NCBI GenBank assembly: GCA_026129745.1
Contig: JAHCHL010000003.1
Coordinates: 183,263 to 247,262 of the forward strand
DNA length: 64,000 nt
From: Fimbriimonadales bacterium
GTDB lineage: Bacteria > Armatimonadota > Fimbriimonadia > Fimbriimonadales > ATM1
Direction of reading: 5' to 3'
Below, piece after piece: positions 37,624 to 47,892 of this stretch (its first letter is position 1; each line of letters begins with the position of its first letter). Under the pieces are notes generated by a model, which was not told the DNA's origin, did not search any database, and saw only the letters and a list, made by a program, of their open reading frames with translations. Position numbers and translations under genes: made by a program.

Positions 37624-37652
37624 CCGCCGCTCGAGCTGCTCTCGTGCGGCGG
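37624..37652 (-). terminator. Inverted repeat, terminator-like on the minus strand
   Basis: CCGCCGC-T-CGAG and CTCG-T-GCGGCGG pair around a CTGCT loop with one mismatch. Read on the minus strand it is followed by TTTCTTTATT. No gene of that strand ends just before it, so it may be a relic or protect against read-through from hutI antisense transcription. Confidence 0.45.
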
Positions 37653-37753
37653 ATAGAAAAGCAAGATTGCCTAACAGATAATGTATCAGAAACTTTGAAA
37701 AATGCCAACAGGTATTAATACCAGTTCTGTGCAAGCGCCCAGCCGGTGCCAGA

Positions 37754-38980
37754 ATGGCCTCCGTGAACTCGTTTGTCCTTGCTCCGATCGGCGAATTGCA
37801 CCTGCCCAGGTCCGCTGGTCCGGCAAAGGGCGCGTCCATGAACCAAACACGCCGAGTGGCAGAGGCCGGAGTCGCCGTTCGTGAAGGACGAATTGAGGCA
37901 GTAGCCGATGCTGAAACCATCCTGAAGGAATTTGGAGATCTCCCCCGCATCGACGCCGCCAACAGCCTTGTGACCCCTGGCCTGGTCGACTGTCACACCC
38001 ACATCTCTTGGGCTGGAAACCGTGCCGATGAGTTCATCCGGAGGTGTCGCGGCGCAAGCTACGAGCAAATCGCCAAGGAAGGCGGCGGCATCGCCGCTTC
38101 GGCTCTCGCGATGGAACGTGCTGAACCGTCCAGCCTCGTCGAGAATCTACTTGAGCGGTGCAATCTCTTGATGTCACTTGGCACGACAACGATTGAAGTC
38201 AAAGCAAGCTACGGCCTATCTCCCGAAAGCTCTCGCAAGGAAGTAGACGCCGTTGCGGAGGCAGCAACGCAAGCGAAACCGACCGTCGTTGCTACTTATA
38301 TGGGCGCGCACGCATACCCAAGCGGTTTGCCCCGAAGCGAATACCTTTCACTGCTGGAACGCGAGATGATTCCTTATGCATCCAAGCACACACGGTTCAA
38401 TGACGTGTTCTGTGAAGTAGGAGCATTCACGGTCGATGAGTCCCGCAAAGTTCTTGAGTGGGGCTTGGTCTGTGGCCTTCGACCAAAGATCCATTCAGAT
38501 GAATTCAATGCTCTCGGCGGAACAGAAATGGCTGTCTCGATGGGCGCGGTCAGCTGCGACCACTTGCTCAAGGTGACGGAATCCGGAATCAATGCCCTTG
38601 CTTCATCGAATACGATTGCCGTGACCATGCCCGGCACAGCTTTCTATTTGGACAAACCCTATGCCGATGCGAGAAAGCTGATCGATGCAGGTTGTGCAGT
38701 TGCATTAGGTTCAGACTACAATCCTGGATCTTCCCAGATTCCCTCGATGGCTTTCGCAATGGGGCTTGCAGTTTCACGAATGGGAATGACTCCAGAAGAA
38801 GCGCTGTCGGCTGCGACGGTCAACGCGGCAGCTGCCATAAACGAAGACGTGGGTTCGCTCAAGGTTGGTGAGCGCGCCGACATTTGTGTTTGGCCATGCA
38901 AGCGAATCGAAGAGTTGATTTACGAGTTCGCATTCATAAAACCAATCGCTGTGTTTGCAAAAGGGGATCGAGTTGTTTGA
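37754..38980 (+). CDS. hutI: Imidazolonepropionase
   Basis: A 408-residue amidohydrolase, third step of histidine breakdown (imidazolonepropionate to formiminoglutamate). Metal and catalytic blocks are seen: TPGLVDCHTHISWAGNRADE, IEVKASYGLSPESSRKEV, ATYMGAHAYP, PKIHSDEFNALGGTE and ALGSDYNPGSSQIPSMAFAM. ATG 37754 is used; an in-frame GTG three codons on is equally possible. deoB starts inside its last codons. Confidence 0.96.
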   Translation: MASVNSFVLAPIGELHLPRSAGPAKGASMNQTRRVAEAGVAVREGRIEAVADAETILKEFGDLPRIDAANSLVTPGLVDCHTHISWAGNRADEFIRRCRGASYEQIAKEGGGIAASALAMERAEPSSLVENLLERCNLLMSLGTTTIEVKASYGLSPESSRKEVDAVAEAATQAKPTVVATYMGAHAYPSGLPRSEYLSLLEREMIPYASKHTRFNDVFCEVGAFTVDESRKVLEWGLVCGLRPKIHSDEFNALGGTEMAVSMGAVSCDHLLKVTESGINALASSNTIAVTMPGTAFYLDKPYADARKLIDAGCAVALGSDYNPGSSQIPSMAFAMGLAVSRMGMTPEEALSAATVNAAAAINEDVGSLKVGERADICVWPCKRIEELIYEFAFIKPIAVFAKGDRVV

Positions 38981-40130
38981 TCGTGTGATCTGCATCGTTC
39001 TCGACGGCTGCGGTGCTGGCCCTGCGCCGGATGCAAAGGACTTCGGTGATTTTGGCGAGAACGAAGGCAATACGCTATTCAACACTTGGAATGCGGTAGG
39101 TGGCATCGACGCGCCACTCTTGTGGCGACTCGGCTACATCGCGGCTGGAGGAGTGCCGCAAAGCGGCAAACCGCGAATCGAAGCCCGATGGGGAAGACTT
39201 CAAGAAGTAAGCATCGGAAAGGACACGATGACAGGGCACTGGGAAATGATGGGTATACATCTGCAAAGCCCGCTGCCCACATACCCAAACGGCTTTCCAA
39301 TCTCTCTGATAAAAGGCTTTGAAGAGCGCATTGGCAGGCAAACGATTGGCAACGTAGCCGAAAGCGGTACTCAGATAATCGCGAGGCTGGGGCAAATGCA
39401 CATCGACACGGGTTGCCCGATCGTTTACACAAGCGCAGACAGCGTTTTCCAAATCGCCGCGCATGAGGACGTCATCCCACTCGACGAACTCTATCGAATT
39501 TGCCAAATCGCGAGGGACATGCTTGTCGAGCCTCACAACGTCGGCAGAGTCATTGCAAGGCCGTTCATCGGCGATCGAAGTGGAGGCTTTGTTCGCACTG
39601 AAAACCGAAAGGATTTTCCTTTATCGCCTCCAGCCAATCTGATTGATGCGATCGCGGACGTATACAGTCCTGTATTCGGAATTGGAGTCGTTCCTGAAGT
39701 ATTTGCAGGACGAGGATTCAAGGAAGTAGAGCGAACGCAATCGAATCCAGAGCACTTCGAAATGCTCCTAAAAGCGCTCGAAAATGGAGAAAAGTTAATT
39801 TTCGTAAATTTCGAAGATTTCGACATGCTGTATGGCCACAGGAATGATCCAGAGGGTTTTGCAAAGTGCCTCGAACAGTTTGACGGATACCTGGCTCAGA
39901 TCATCGCTCGCCTCAAAGAAACCGATCTACTGATCCTCACCGCGGATCACGGAAATGATCCGACGACGCCGAGCACGGACCACTCACGAGAATACGTTCC
40001 GTTTAGCGTCTGGCATTTGGGCATGGAGTCGGGCGCGCACCTCGGCGATCATTTGGGCTTTTGGTGCATCGGTGCAACCATCGCCCATTGCCTAAAACTG
40101 CCATTCGACAAAGGCGAGTCGCTCATCTAA
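38973..40130 (+). CDS. deoB: Phosphopentomutase
   Basis: A 385-residue alkaline-phosphatase-superfamily enzyme that interconverts ribose-1- and ribose-5-phosphate (also deoxyribose) in nucleoside salvage. RVICIVLDGCGAGPAPDA supplies the first metal Asp, GKDTMTGHWEMMG the phospho-threonine loop, FEDFDMLYGHRNDPEGF and LLILTADHGNDPTTPSTDH the second metal site. Start TTG 38973 is chosen because AAGGGG is six bases upstream; it overlaps hutI by 8 bp. TTG 38955 is an alternative. Confidence 0.94.
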   Translation: MFDRVICIVLDGCGAGPAPDAKDFGDFGENEGNTLFNTWNAVGGIDAPLLWRLGYIAAGGVPQSGKPRIEARWGRLQEVSIGKDTMTGHWEMMGIHLQSPLPTYPNGFPISLIKGFEERIGRQTIGNVAESGTQIIARLGQMHIDTGCPIVYTSADSVFQIAAHEDVIPLDELYRICQIARDMLVEPHNVGRVIARPFIGDRSGGFVRTENRKDFPLSPPANLIDAIADVYSPVFGIGVVPEVFAGRGFKEVERTQSNPEHFEMLLKALENGEKLIFVNFEDFDMLYGHRNDPEGFAKCLEQFDGYLAQIIARLKETDLLILTADHGNDPTTPSTDHSREYVPFSVWHLGMESGAHLGDHLGFWCIGATIAHCLKLPFDKGESLI

Positions 40131-40183
40131 CCTCGCAATCTTTCCGGCCCGTATTCTTCCGAGAAGTGGAATCTATCCACGGC

Positions 40184-41572
40184 ATGAAGAATCGGCTCAA
40201 TGCTTCGCAAAAAGTCGACCAGCGTACGAATCTACGCGTCGATCCAAAGCTCGTCGTTGCGAGCCGAGTGCTCGAGCTCCAGCATTTCGAGCTCGAACAG
40301 CTCATAGAACAAGAGCTGAATGACAACCCTGCGCTCGAACGGCTCGAAGAAGAGCTGGACGAACTCGACGAGCGGAATCTAGCAAGGGACCTCGCACGTC
40401 GGCCCGAGCGCCCGGAAGCGGAGGAGCCGGAACACTTCACCGCCAGGGAGTACGATGGCGACGAAGACGTCGACTGGATCGACTTTCTGGCGGCTCCGGT
40501 TTCGTTGAGAGATCATTTGCTGGGACAGTTGCTACCGGTAGTGCCGAAACACTTGGCTTCGTTAGTTCATGAAGTGGTGGATTGCGTGAACGGCGACGGA
40601 TACCTCGACTTGCCAGTAGAAGAAATCGCCTTGCTGACCAACTCAAAACTCGAGGATGTCGAAGACGTTGTAGAGAAACTGCAATGCTGCGATCCCGCCG
40701 GAGTTGGTGCGCACAACTTGCAAGAATGCCTTGAACTTCAGTTGAAAGACGAAACAGACGAAGTCGGCAAGCTCGCTTATGCGATTGTGCGCCATCATTG
40801 GGAAGACCTCATTTCGAGGAAGACCAGCGGAATCGCTCGCAAACATCGTGTCCATCCCTCTCTCGTCGAAGAATCGTTCCGAAGAATTACGACTTTGTCG
40901 CCGCGACCGGGCGAAGCATTTGTGGCATCTTCCCCTTCATATAGAAGAGAAGAATCCGCTTCTGTCACGCCGGACTTGATTTTCAAGCGAGATGAAAGCG
41001 GCCTCTATTTCGAAATCCGCGGATGCGATCCGAATTCCCTTATGGTCGACGAATGGTACAGCAAGCGTCATGAAGAGATGAAGAAGCAGAATTCGCGATC
41101 ATCTGAAGATGAAAAGAAACACGTAGGCGAATTTGTCGGCAGAGCGACACGGCTGATTCATGCGCTAAGACAGCGCAGAGCGACCCTTCGAAAGATAGCG
41201 AACTATCTCTTGGAAGAGCAAGCCGGATTTATCGCGACAGGATCCTATCGATTCCTCCGACCGCTTACGCGCGTTACTCTTGCAAAGGGCGTTTCGTTGC
41301 ACGAAAGCACGATCAGCCGGGCAACGATGAACAAGTTCGTGCAACTTCCTAACGGCGAAGTCATCTCGTTCGAGGTCTTCTTCAAGCCTCAGCTTCGCGT
41401 TCAAATGCTCATTGAGGAGATACTGCAATCAGAAAACCCTGCGTCGCCACTCTCTGACAGAGCGATCGCTGAAATGCTCCGGGAACGAGGTGTCGATATA
41501 GCTCGCCGAACCGTTAACAAATACCGCGAGCAAGTTAGGCTCCTGAGTAGCCATCAGAGACGTACGGCCTGA
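40184..41572 (+). CDS. rpoN: RNA polymerase sigma-54 factor
   Basis: A 462-residue sigma-54. Region I is present ([20 protein letters not shown] then [14 protein letters not shown]), then an acidic linker, the core-binding domain ([19 protein letters not shown]) and the C-terminal DNA-binding part ending in the RpoN box [10 protein letters not shown]. It directs transcription from -24/-12 promoters with AAA+ activators, none of which is in the window. ATG 40184 is chosen from family N-termini. Confidence 0.96.
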   Translation: MKNRLNASQKVDQRTNLRVDPKLVVASRVLELQHFELEQLIEQELNDNPALERLEEELDELDERNLARDLARRPERPEAEEPEHFTAREYDGDEDVDWIDFLAAPVSLRDHLLGQLLPVVPKHLASLVHEVVDCVNGDGYLDLPVEEIALLTNSKLEDVEDVVEKLQCCDPAGVGAHNLQECLELQLKDETDEVGKLAYAIVRHHWEDLISRKTSGIARKHRVHPSLVEESFRRITTLSPRPGEAFVASSPSYRREESASVTPDLIFKRDESGLYFEIRGCDPNSLMVDEWYSKRHEEMKKQNSRSSEDEKKHVGEFVGRATRLIHALRQRRATLRKIANYLLEEQAGFIATGSYRFLRPLTRVTLAKGVSLHESTISRATMNKFVQLPNGEVISFEVFFKPQLRVQMLIEEILQSENPASPLSDRAIAEMLRERGVDIARRTVNKYREQVRLLSSHQRRTA

Positions 41573-41609
41573 GATTGTCAACCGGGAGGTACAATTTCAA
41601 CCTTCCCCA

Positions 41610-42668
41610 ATGTTGGAAAAGCTTCGAGACATCGAGGAGCGCTACGAGCAAGTTCAGCGCGACCTCCAAGACCCTTCTGTTACGGCTGACATCAAGAAGC
41701 TCGAATCACTCGGCAGGCAAAACGCCGAACTCGAGCCATATGTCGTCGCTATCCGCAAGTACCGAAAACTTACAGAAGACCTTGCTCAAGCAGAGGCATT
41801 GCTCGGCGATCCAGAAATGAAGGAACTCGCACAAGCGGAAATCCCGAACCTGAAACAAGAGATCGAAGCCATTGAAGAGGAACTGCGTGTAATGCTGCTT
41901 CCAAAAGACCCCAATGACGATAAAGATGTCATGGTTGAGATTCAGCAGGGCGCAGGAGGAGAAGAAGCAGCGTTGTTTGCCGCCGATTTGTTTCGCATGT
42001 ACACCAGATATGCCGAAAGAAAAGGTTGGAAATACGAAGTGCTGAACTTAGAGGAAACAGGCATCGGCGGAATCAGCAGCGTTGAGTTCATGATTCGCGG
42101 TCAAGGAGCCTACAGCAAACTGAAGCATGAAAGCGGAGTGCATCGCGTTCAGCGGGTGCCAAAAACCGAAGCGAGCGGAAGAGTGCATACCAGTGCTGCT
42201 TCCGTCGTTGTGTTGCCAGAAGCAGAAGACATCGACATCGAAATCCGTCCGGAAGACTTGGAAATTGACACGTTCAGATCGTCTGGCGCAGGGGGGCAGC
42301 ACGTCAACAAAACGGAGTCTGCTGTGCGAATAAAGCACAAACCATCCGGAATCATCGTCGCATGTCAAGACGAGCGCAGCCAAATTCAGAATCGTGAAAG
42401 AGCCATGCGAATGCTAAGAACGAAGCTCTATGACCACATGATGCAGGAGCAGTTGGCAAAGCAGTCCGCTCACAGAAAGGCGAGCGTCGGCTCAGGCGAC
42501 AGAAGCGAAAAGATTCGCACGTACAACTTTCCACAAAGCAGAATCACAGACCATCGAATCGGCCTCAATGTGCACAACCTAAAGGAGGCGCTCGATGGCG
42601 ACATCGAAGAGATTCTTGAAGCGCTCAGCCAGCACGAACAGGCCAAGAAACTCGCCGAAGCAGTCTAA
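41610..42668 (+). CDS. prfA: Peptide chain release factor 1
   Basis: A 352-residue class I release factor. The GGQ motif is in [20 protein letters not shown] and the RF1-type anticodon tripeptide is PKT in [16 protein letters not shown], so it should read UAA and UAG. N-terminal helices begin [19 protein letters not shown]. 38 bp after rpoN. Its stop interlocks by 4 bp with flagellin. prmC, its usual neighbour, is not seen. Confidence 0.96.
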   Translation: MLEKLRDIEERYEQVQRDLQDPSVTADIKKLESLGRQNAELEPYVVAIRKYRKLTEDLAQAEALLGDPEMKELAQAEIPNLKQEIEAIEEELRVMLLPKDPNDDKDVMVEIQQGAGGEEAALFAADLFRMYTRYAERKGWKYEVLNLEETGIGGISSVEFMIRGQGAYSKLKHESGVHRVQRVPKTEASGRVHTSAASVVVLPEAEDIDIEIRPEDLEIDTFRSSGAGGQHVNKTESAVRIKHKPSGIIVACQDERSQIQNRERAMRMLRTKLYDHMMQEQLAKQSAHRKASVGSGDRSEKIRTYNFPQSRITDHRIGLNVHNLKEALDGDIEEILEALSQHEQAKKLAEAV

Positions 42669-44107
42669 CCCTTTAGCAATTGTAGAACGGATTGTGGAAG
42701 CTGATTCGCTTGCGCCAAAACCGCAATTCCGCTTTGCTGCAAGATCTGGTACTTCGTTAGCTGAGTAATCTCTTCGGCAACGTCTGCGTCACGGATTTGG
42801 CTGTCTGTGGCAGTGAGATTCTCTCTCGCAACCATCAACGAGCGAACGTTGCTTTCTAAGAAATCCTTCTGAAACGAGCCAATCTCGCCTCGCGTTCGTG
42901 CAATCTGAGTGATAGCGTCATCGATAATGCGGATTGCGTTGTTGGCACCTGTTGCAGTCGTAACGTCGATTGATGCCAGAGACTCCCCTGCAATGACGCT
43001 TGTTCCCAGCGATGAACTGAACATCCGAGGAATGCTGAGCAACGTCGACTGATACGCACTCGGACCGAACTGAATTTGAACGGCTCCCGCAGTCAGCACG
43101 CCAACCTGAGTTGGTCCACTCATATTGAGATTGCCGTTTTCGGTCAGCGTGACAGCGTTTCCAAACGCATCCGTCAATCTGAGTCCGCTGTCTGTCGCTC
43201 CTCTTCCTCCAACGAACTGTACCGTTTCTACTCCGTTAGCCGTGGTGACGCTAACGTCGGCGACCGCGTTCGTCCCCGATGCCGATGCAGAGGACGATGT
43301 GTGCAGAATGTTGCTTGAATCGAATAGCTGAATCGAGTAGTTCGATCCGAATGTCGTGTGAACAAGTGTCACAGTTACTGGCCCGGAGCCTGTCACTTGT
43401 GCTGTGACGCCATGCACGCTCGACGTGTCGTTGATTCGATTGACCAAGTCTTGTAAAGTTATCGTCCCGTCGCTCAAAAGGGTGACGCCATTGATCGTAA
43501 TGGAGCCGCTCGGCAAAATGGCGTTGGCATCTGCGTAACTTTGTCCACCTGAAATCGTCGCGCGAGTCGCCTGCGTAGTAACGCTGACTGTTATCGGCCC
43601 GTTCGCAATCGGATGGTTGTTGAATGATCCTCCAAAGTACGCGCTGCCCACATACTGCGAAGCCGTAATGTTCGCCTGCGCGCCCGCAGTGCCGTCGAGA
43701 AGCTTCTTTGTCCCAAACTGAGTGTGGCTCGCAATGCGGTCGATGGAAGTGAGAATCGATCGGATCTGGTTTTGGTTCGCGTTGAGCGCGTTCATCTCCA
43801 CAACGCCGACGTTGGCAGAATGAACCGCGAGCGAGCGCATCTCTTTCAACAAACTCTGTATCTCTTGCAGCGCGCCTTCGGCGGTTTTCGCCATGTTGAT
43901 CGCGTCTTGAGAGTTCCTGACCGCCTGTTCGATGCTGAGGTTATGAGACCTCAGGTTCTCACTGATGACCAGTCCGGCAGGTTCGTCTGCGGCAGAGTTG
44001 ATCCTAAGCCCTGTGCTGAGTCTATGGATCGGCTTCTCGAGCTCGCTGTTGACCGAATTCAGGTGCCGCAGGGCTTTCAAGGCGGAAAGGTTCGTGTTGA
44101 TTCTCAT
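42665..44107 (-). CDS. fliC: Flagellin
   Basis: A 480-residue flagellin. The N-terminal D0/D1 helices are classic ([40 protein letters not shown]) and the C-terminal helices end [20 protein letters not shown] and a short SVLQLLKG. The middle 150-390 is a Ser/Thr/Gly-rich variable domain exposed on the filament. A near-perfect sigma-28 -10 element lies 29 bp upstream. No other flagellar genes are in the window. Confidence 0.96.
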   Translation of the reverse strand: MRINTNLSALKALRHLNSVNSELEKPIHRLSTGLRINSAADEPAGLVISENLRSHNLSIEQAVRNSQDAINMAKTAEGALQEIQSLLKEMRSLAVHSANVGVVEMNALNANQNQIRSILTSIDRIASHTQFGTKKLLDGTAGAQANITASQYVGSAYFGGSFNNHPIANGPITVSVTTQATRATISGGQSYADANAILPSGSITINGVTLLSDGTITLQDLVNRINDTSSVHGVTAQVTGSGPVTVTLVHTTFGSNYSIQLFDSSNILHTSSSASASGTNAVADVSVTTANGVETVQFVGGRGATDSGLRLTDAFGNAVTLTENGNLNMSGPTQVGVLTAGAVQIQFGPSAYQSTLLSIPRMFSSSLGTSVIAGESLASIDVTTATGANNAIRIIDDAITQIARTRGEIGSFQKDFLESNVRSLMVARENLTATDSQIRDADVAEEITQLTKYQILQQSGIAVLAQANQLPQSVLQLLKG

Positions 44108-44135
44108 CGATCAGGATGCCATGCTCCCGATTCAC

Positions 44136-44162
44136 TTATCGGCTGAATTCGACTTTTCGACA
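44136..44162 (-). promoter_or_regulatory. Sigma-28 (FliA) type promoter for flagellin
   Basis: On the minus strand GCCGATAA (44143-44136) matches the sigma-28 -10 consensus exactly. The -35 region 11 bp upstream (TGTCGAAA) is a poor match to TAAAGTTT. The spacing to the flagellin ATG suits a class-late promoter. Confidence 0.6.
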
Positions 44163-44189
44163 GACCAGCCCGCAAGCCTATGCCGCCGG

Positions 44190-45473
44190 TTATGCCAACA
44201 GACCAACGCGACCGGAATCGATGCCCGAAAAGACTTCCCCGACTTGCGCGTTTCCGAGCCGACTTTCCAGCATCTCGGCCAGCACAACTCGATAATCGGT
44301 GGTCACTCGAAGGTCGCCTGGCCCCTCCCTTGCTTCTTGACCTAAGCCAGGCCATGTTCCATAAACCTTTCCGCCCTTAACGCCGCCACCCATTGCCAAC
44401 ATGAAACTCGCCCTGCCGTGATCGGTGCCCAACCCCGTATTCTCGTAAATTCTCCGGCCGAACTCTGTCATGACGACAGCAGTAACACGGCTTATGTCGC
44501 CTTGCAGATCAGTCATGAAAGCGTCGAGCGATTCGGCTAAGTCCTTCAATTGCGATGCATGCCAACCAGACTCGCCGCCCTGCGCGACATGGGTGTCCCA
44601 TCCGCCGTGATCGACGCAAGCAACTTCTAATCCGACACTCGCTCGAATAAGCATCGCAACTTGCTTGAGCGCAACTCCCAAGTCGGAATTGGGATAGTTG
44701 AATTTCGATCGCTGTGAGTAGTCGACCGGATCGAGCGTCGACAGCGTATCCAGAACTTGAAGCGTTTCCCGACCCGCCTGAGAGATCTCGTCATCTCCAC
44801 GTTCATACATAGCTCGCAATCCATCGAAAATGCGCTGTTTGGAAAATGGAGGATCGAGCTTGTAGTCATCGATAGTACGAAGTGCAGCCGCACTCGTCGC
44901 ACCTCGGAAGCTGTCCGGCATGACTGCGCTCAATGAAACGGCGCGAAGTGGCGACGCAGAAGCCGGGGGCGTCGAATTGAGATGGCGTGCAATCCAGCCG
45001 CTTGCATCGCCAGGACCGTCCAATGCCAAGCCGCGCTCCATCGCAGACATCGCTTCGAAATGAGAGCGCGAAGTGTCTTGAGAGCCTGCTGCATGGATCA
45101 CAGCTATTCTTCCTTCGCGATAATGCGAAATCAGAGGCTCCATTGCAGGATGGAACCCAAAGAAACCGTCTAAGTCGATAGGTTTTGCAATTCGCAATGT
45201 CGGACGTTCGCGATGATAGGCGTCCTCTTGGTAAGGCACAACCGTGTTCAGTCCATCGGCTCCCCCCCGCAAGAACACAACGACAAGAACGTTCTGATCT
45301 TTGTTGTGTGGAGCGATGGCAATGTCCGAAATCGCTGTTGCTCGCCTGTTCGCCCACCAAACGCTCGAAAGCAACGCACCGTAAATTAGATTGCGTCGCG
45401 AAACAACGTTTTCCGAACGGCATCGCTTCGAGTATTCGCTCGCGTTGCCGTCGCATGTGCTCCAATCGCGCAT
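44190..45473 (-). CDS. DUF1501 family protein
   Basis: A 427-residue exported protein of the DUF1501 family, a sulfatase/phosphatase-like fold common in Planctomycetes and Armatimonadota. SRRNLIYGALLSSVWWAN is a Tat-like signal; family blocks are LVVVFLRGGADGLNTVVPYQ, GGWDTHVAQGGESGWHASQL, VVMTEFGRRIYENTGLGTDH and ASFMLAMGGGVKGGKVYGTW. ATG 45473 has a near-perfect GGAGGTGA eight bases upstream, inside the end of the DUF1800 gene region. The pair is probably one functional unit. Confidence 0.93.
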   Translation of the reverse strand: MRDWSTCDGNASEYSKRCRSENVVSRRNLIYGALLSSVWWANRRATAISDIAIAPHNKDQNVLVVVFLRGGADGLNTVVPYQEDAYHRERPTLRIAKPIDLDGFFGFHPAMEPLISHYREGRIAVIHAAGSQDTSRSHFEAMSAMERGLALDGPGDASGWIARHLNSTPPASASPLRAVSLSAVMPDSFRGATSAAALRTIDDYKLDPPFSKQRIFDGLRAMYERGDDEISQAGRETLQVLDTLSTLDPVDYSQRSKFNYPNSDLGVALKQVAMLIRASVGLEVACVDHGGWDTHVAQGGESGWHASQLKDLAESLDAFMTDLQGDISRVTAVVMTEFGRRIYENTGLGTDHGRASFMLAMGGGVKGGKVYGTWPGLGQEAREGPGDLRVTTDYRVVLAEMLESRLGNAQVGEVFSGIDSGRVGLLA

Positions 45474-45481
45474 TGCTCGCT

Positions 45482-46879
45482 TCACCTCCATTGGAATGCC
45501 GGGCTGCAAATGAGAAGCGCGACGGTCTCCCGGTCCTCTCCAGCAGTCCATTTTTCTTGCGATGCCAACAAGATTTCGCTCCATTCGGCTCCGCGGCCAC
45601 TCAAACGTTCGAGAGATACGTTTGTGCCTGCGATTCGATGCCCGATCAAGTCCGTCGCAAACTTCCACCGAGCGAGCATCGTGCCAGTCCAAGCGTCGGT
45701 CGCATCCGGGTATCCATCCGGCATCGGCCATTGATACAGCGGCTGCCCCATCGAATCGAGGTGCCTTTGCAAGGGAAGGCTAGCATCGGTGTCTGCATCG
45801 AGTGCCCGCAATGTCGAAATGACAAAATCGAATGGCCGTTTGATGAGGGGGGGAGAACTTGTTAGTTCCTCAGAAAGGAGTATCGGCCGTAGCATGGCTC
45901 GAATGTCGCCACCTGTTTCGATGAAAGTGTTCGTTGTCGCTTCAATCCATCCATCCGCCGCATCACCCAAGAAGTAGCGGCAAAGCTTAGTCGAAATAAA
46001 CTTTGCTGTGGCAGGATGACGGGAGAGAATGTCGATGACTGCTTCTCCGTCTTTGATTCCTCCGCCAGGAGCGATTCGGTGCCCAAGAACTCGCTTCTCG
46101 CCATCATCGTGCTGCGAGACATCGAAGCGAAACTTTCCGCGTGGACGCAAGAACCGCGTTTCGATCGTCCATCCCGTTAGGCATCTCGCGATTTCCTGCA
46201 CATCCATCTGTGTGTAACCGCCATCGACTCCCATTGTGTGCAGTTCCAGCAGCTCCCGCGCATAGTTTTCATTGGGCACGCCTTTGCGATTTATGCTGTT
46301 GTCCAAATAGTGCAACATCGCTGGACTCTTTGCCGATGCGAGCAACAATTCTTTGAACGTTCCAAGAGCATGCTTTCGAATCACCTTCTCGCTGTCTGCG
46401 GCGACAAAGTACATCCCGTCTGTCTTGCGAGCATAGATGTTGAAATGGTTCGACCAAAAGTCGACCATCCGCTCCAAGAGTTGATTGCGTCCATAAGTGG
46501 CGCGCAACAGCGCAGCTTGCTGTAGTTGTCGGATGATCTCTTCACGCGGCAAGTCAAGAAGCTCCATCCCGTCCATGCGCAATACATCGATGCGACCGAG
46601 CATTGCGAGGAGCCTTGGAGATTCAGGTTCTTCCGCGGCCAGGATCTTCTCGACAAAAGCACCCTTATTCGCATGAGACAGCGCAGCGACATCACCAGGC
46701 CGGGGACCAAACGCCGCGCGGTTCAACAGCCGAAACGATTCGTTGGCTCCAGCACTCGGCAGCGCCAGGCTTGTCGGAATGGAGTCAGTGCCAATCCGAA
46801 CGGAATTGCATCCGGCGATTGACGCAGCAACTCCAGCCGTCAGCCCAATGAACTCTCTCCGACTTGTCCTCTCTCTCAT
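45482..46879 (-). CDS. DUF1800 family protein
   Basis: A 465-residue DUF1800 protein. It begins with a Tat signal and lipobox (RREFIGLTAGVAASIAGC), so it is probably a lipoprotein. Family blocks: FRLLNRAAFGPRPGDVAALS, LLERMVDFWSNHFNIY, LHTMGVDGGYTQMDVQEIAR and CLTGWTIETRF. DUF1800 and DUF1501 genes are nearly always adjacent; a link to surface polymer handling has been suggested but is not proven. It overlaps the upstream membrane-protein gene by 4 bp. Confidence 0.93.
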   Translation of the reverse strand: MRERTSRREFIGLTAGVAASIAGCNSVRIGTDSIPTSLALPSAGANESFRLLNRAAFGPRPGDVAALSHANKGAFVEKILAAEEPESPRLLAMLGRIDVLRMDGMELLDLPREEIIRQLQQAALLRATYGRNQLLERMVDFWSNHFNIYARKTDGMYFVAADSEKVIRKHALGTFKELLLASAKSPAMLHYLDNSINRKGVPNENYARELLELHTMGVDGGYTQMDVQEIARCLTGWTIETRFLRPRGKFRFDVSQHDDGEKRVLGHRIAPGGGIKDGEAVIDILSRHPATAKFISTKLCRYFLGDAADGWIEATTNTFIETGGDIRAMLRPILLSEELTSSPPLIKRPFDFVISTLRALDADTDASLPLQRHLDSMGQPLYQWPMPDGYPDATDAWTGTMLARWKFATDLIGHRIAGTNVSLERLSGRGAEWSEILLASQEKWTAGEDRETVALLICSPAFQWR

Positions 46880-47394
46880 TTCTCAGGAACCGGTGGCGGT
46901 GCTGCTAGGACAGGGTCGCGGTCGAGAACGGCCCGAAATCCGGCACCTAACGAAAACGCCAACGCAAGAGGAGCGAAGACAAACCACCCCAGGAGCGGAA
47001 ATAAGCACGCGATCACGATGACCGCCGATGCGCGGCCAGTTGCTCCAAGAGCGCTAAGGTCCGGAGCCATGGCCCTCACGCGGAGTGAAACGAGAGTCGC
47101 CATGCCACCAAACCCGACTGCCGCAAATCCCAGCAGAGTCAAGAACGCAAGAAACCCTGCAAGCTTCACCCCGGGTACGGGACTCGCCATTAAGCCCAAT
47201 GAAATCGTGCCAGGGATCAACGCGAGAAGCAGGCCAACGACAAGGGACTGCCACGGTTTTGTAGCCAGATGATCTCGAGCCTTGTCCGCTCGGCGTGAAA
47301 ACATCAGTGCCATGCACATAGCTATCGCCCATGAAGAGATCGCGAGGATAGTAAGGCCAGCGAGAAAAGCAAGCACGTCGCCAATGATCAACAT
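46876..47394 (-). CDS. Multi-pass membrane protein of unknown function
   Basis: A 172-residue protein with about four helices (LIIGDVLAFLAGLTILAISS, SLVVGLLLALIPGTISLGLM, GFLAFLTLLGFAAVGFGGMA, ASAVIVIACLFPLLGWFVFA), cytosolic basic loops and a Pro-rich tail. It resembles polymer-forming-cytoskeleton or bactofilin-associated helical proteins only in general form. GGAGG precedes the ATG. First gene of the DUF1800/DUF1501 operon. The gap 47395-47640 holds nothing definite beyond a 5-bp hairpin near 47512. Confidence 0.65.
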   Translation of the reverse strand: MLIIGDVLAFLAGLTILAISSWAIAMCMALMFSRRADKARDHLATKPWQSLVVGLLLALIPGTISLGLMASPVPGVKLAGFLAFLTLLGFAAVGFGGMATLVSLRVRAMAPDLSALGATGRASAVIVIACLFPLLGWFVFAPLALAFSLGAGFRAVLDRDPVLAAPPPVPEK

Positions 47395-47640
47395 CGTAGG
47401 TTCCTCCTTGGTTCGAGGCGCGTTCCAAAACGAACAGACCCTTCAAGTTATCCGAGATAAACGCTCCCGAAGAGCACTTGAAAGCCCAAATTAGGCCGTT
47501 TGACCCCAGGTGTCCTGCACTTAGTGAGCAGGCAGATTCAGCAAGCCTTCTAAGCCTAATTCTCGGATTGCGCCAAGTTTACTGGTGTATTGTACGGCAA
47601 CCCTCGATATGCAGCAGCACCCTTTGACAGCTTGCCATCG

Positions 47641-47883
47641 CTACTTGGTGCAGTCGAAGGAGTACATTTCGAAGAACTTCTTGATCTCCAGCTTCGCTTC
47701 CGCAAAGTCTTTGCATAGACGAACGCAACAGGCCATCATGGGCCTGATCCCCATGTCCACGGTTTGGAACTTCGGCGGTCCGCCTTCATAAACGCACTCT
47801 GCAACCGCTTGATTGTACAGGTACTCAGGCACACAGAAGTCTTCGAATTTGAAGTCGTCGTCGACCAACTCTCGTAACTGCAT
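47641..47883 (-). CDS. Small unknown protein, 80 aa
   Basis: MQLRELVDDDFKFEDFCVPE starts it; it has six cysteines including MACCVRLC and a C-terminal KKFFEMYSFDCTK. No signal peptide, no known domain. It follows the 124-residue frame by 9 bp on the same strand, which supports a shared transcript. Start ATG has only a weak upstream GAAG. Confidence 0.5.
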   Translation of the reverse strand: MQLRELVDDDFKFEDFCVPEYLYNQAVAECVYEGGPPKFQTVDMGIRPMMACCVRLCKDFAEAKLEIKKFFEMYSFDCTK

Positions 47884-47892
47884 CCACGCTTC

